Below, one piece after another: positions 63,761-64,000 of a stretch of DNA of 64,000 bases (the first letter of the stretch is position 1; each line of letters begins with the position of its first letter). The notes under the pieces were generated by a model. It ran no database searches. It had not been told where the DNA came from and worked only from the letters and a program-made list of their open reading frames with translations. The translations under genes were made by a program, and so were the position numbers. The DNA comes from Wansuia hejianensis. Its GTDB lineage: Bacteria > Bacillota > Clostridia > Lachnospirales > Lachnospiraceae. The stretch is from contig NZ_CP060635.1 in assembly GCF_014337215.1 (NCBI RefSeq), forward strand, positions 1,563,501 through 1,627,500. The letters run 5' to 3'.

Positions 63761-64000
63761 TTACACCAGAGTATCCGCGAATGTCAGAACTTCATCAGTA
63801 ACTTCAAGAATCTTCTGAACCTCTTCCTTCGTGATGATCAGCGGCGGTGACAGAACGATTCTCGGAGGAAGGATGTATGGAATCACACCCTTGTCGATGT
63901 ACATATTTTTCAGTTTTTCATGCGCTGCCCCGGTAGCGGCTCCGCCAACGAGATCAAGTGCCGTATGAAGCCCTTTGCCTCTCGGATTGGCTACACTCTT
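63761..64000 (-). CDS. class III aminotransferase, C-terminal part
   Basis: The last 79 codons of a PLP aminotransferase of the acetylornithine / gamma-aminobutyrate / pyruvate type, cut by the right edge of the window. Seen are NPRGKGLHTALDLVGG and the C-terminal signature PPRIVLSPPLIITKEEVQKILEV. The 5' end and the active-site lysine are outside. It is on the same strand as the catabolic run and may be its first enzyme, perhaps deaminating an amino group of the substrate. Confidence 0.85.
   Translation of the reverse strand, partial: KSVANPRGKGLHTALDLVGGAATGAAHEKLKNMYIDKGVIPYILPPRIVLSPPLIITKEEVQKILEVTDEVLTFADTLV

Noticed and set aside
1..64000. CRISPR arrays, rRNA genes or prophage modules
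   Set aside because: No direct-repeat arrays, rRNA segments or phage structural genes were seen while reading the window.

Overview
The window looks like chromosomal DNA of an anaerobic Clostridia-type bacterium (Bacillota). I infer this from the AGGAGG ribosome-binding sites, the electron-confurcating lactate dehydrogenase genes, the carboxyspermidine route to spermidine, and a bacterial-type pyrrolysine cassette with a split synthetase. A family such as Lachnospiraceae or Eubacteriaceae would fit, but the sequence does not decide it. Most genes lie on the minus strand.

Layout. 1-1 kb: the 3' end of carB. 1-5.5 kb: an lctBCD-like lactate oxidation operon (EtfB, ferredoxin-EtfA, FAD dehydrogenase) with a FadR-type regulator; a strong promoter carries a perfect operator palindrome. 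6-8.5 kb: cysK and an O-acetylhomoserine sulfhydrylase gene, preceded by a short cysteine-rich leader peptide. 8.5-10 kb: a MATE exporter behind a leader terminator. 10-21.5 kb: housekeeping and transport genes (NudC, AI-2E-type permease, rubredoxin-glutamate synthase fusion, UMF1 transporter, phospholipase-C-like protein, metallo-hydrolase, TetR regulator, radical SAM/SPASM protein, SNF transporter, flavodoxin). 21.6-23.1 kb: an AT-richer stretch with a lipoprotein gene and an IS3-type transposase remnant. 23.1-29.2 kb: a polyamine operon (speA, speE, speB, carboxynorspermidine dehydrogenase and decarboxylase) with a leader of about 330 nt full of hairpins and ending in a terminator. 29-40 kb: a surface protein, small redox genes, a broken Gfo/AraC junction, a giant RND exporter and an AAA ATPase.

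40.8-63.8 kb is the most interesting part. On the minus strand it holds a MerR-type regulator gene, pylSc, pylSn, pylD, pylC, pylB, the pyrrolysine tRNA gene pylT, a GntP-type permease, and an MttB-family methyltransferase with an in-frame amber codon. Further upstream are an isochorismatase-like hydrolase, a 2-hydroxyacid dehydrogenase, citrate-lyase alpha and beta homologues, a malic enzyme, an FAH-family protein, a TIM-barrel-like protein, a HisC-like aminotransferase, an FGGY kinase, an iron alcohol dehydrogenase, two AllE-like cupins, an SDR, a GH43-like protein and a class III aminotransferase (cut by the window end). All run in one direction with short gaps. Three promoters here (before pylT, before mttB, before the alcohol dehydrogenase) share a TTGACT -35 box and an unusual 19-bp spacer. 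In at least two of them the spacer holds a related dyad. That is the architecture of MerR-activated promoters, and a MerR gene closes the pyl operon. My reading is a pyrrolysine-dependent methyl-compound utilisation locus with its own activator; the substrate is unknown.

Amber codons are not avoided as stops: nudC, the glutamate synthase, UMF1, the surface protein, the RND exporter, merR, pylSc and pylB (two in tandem) all end in TAG. This makes control of the suppressor tRNA biologically important.
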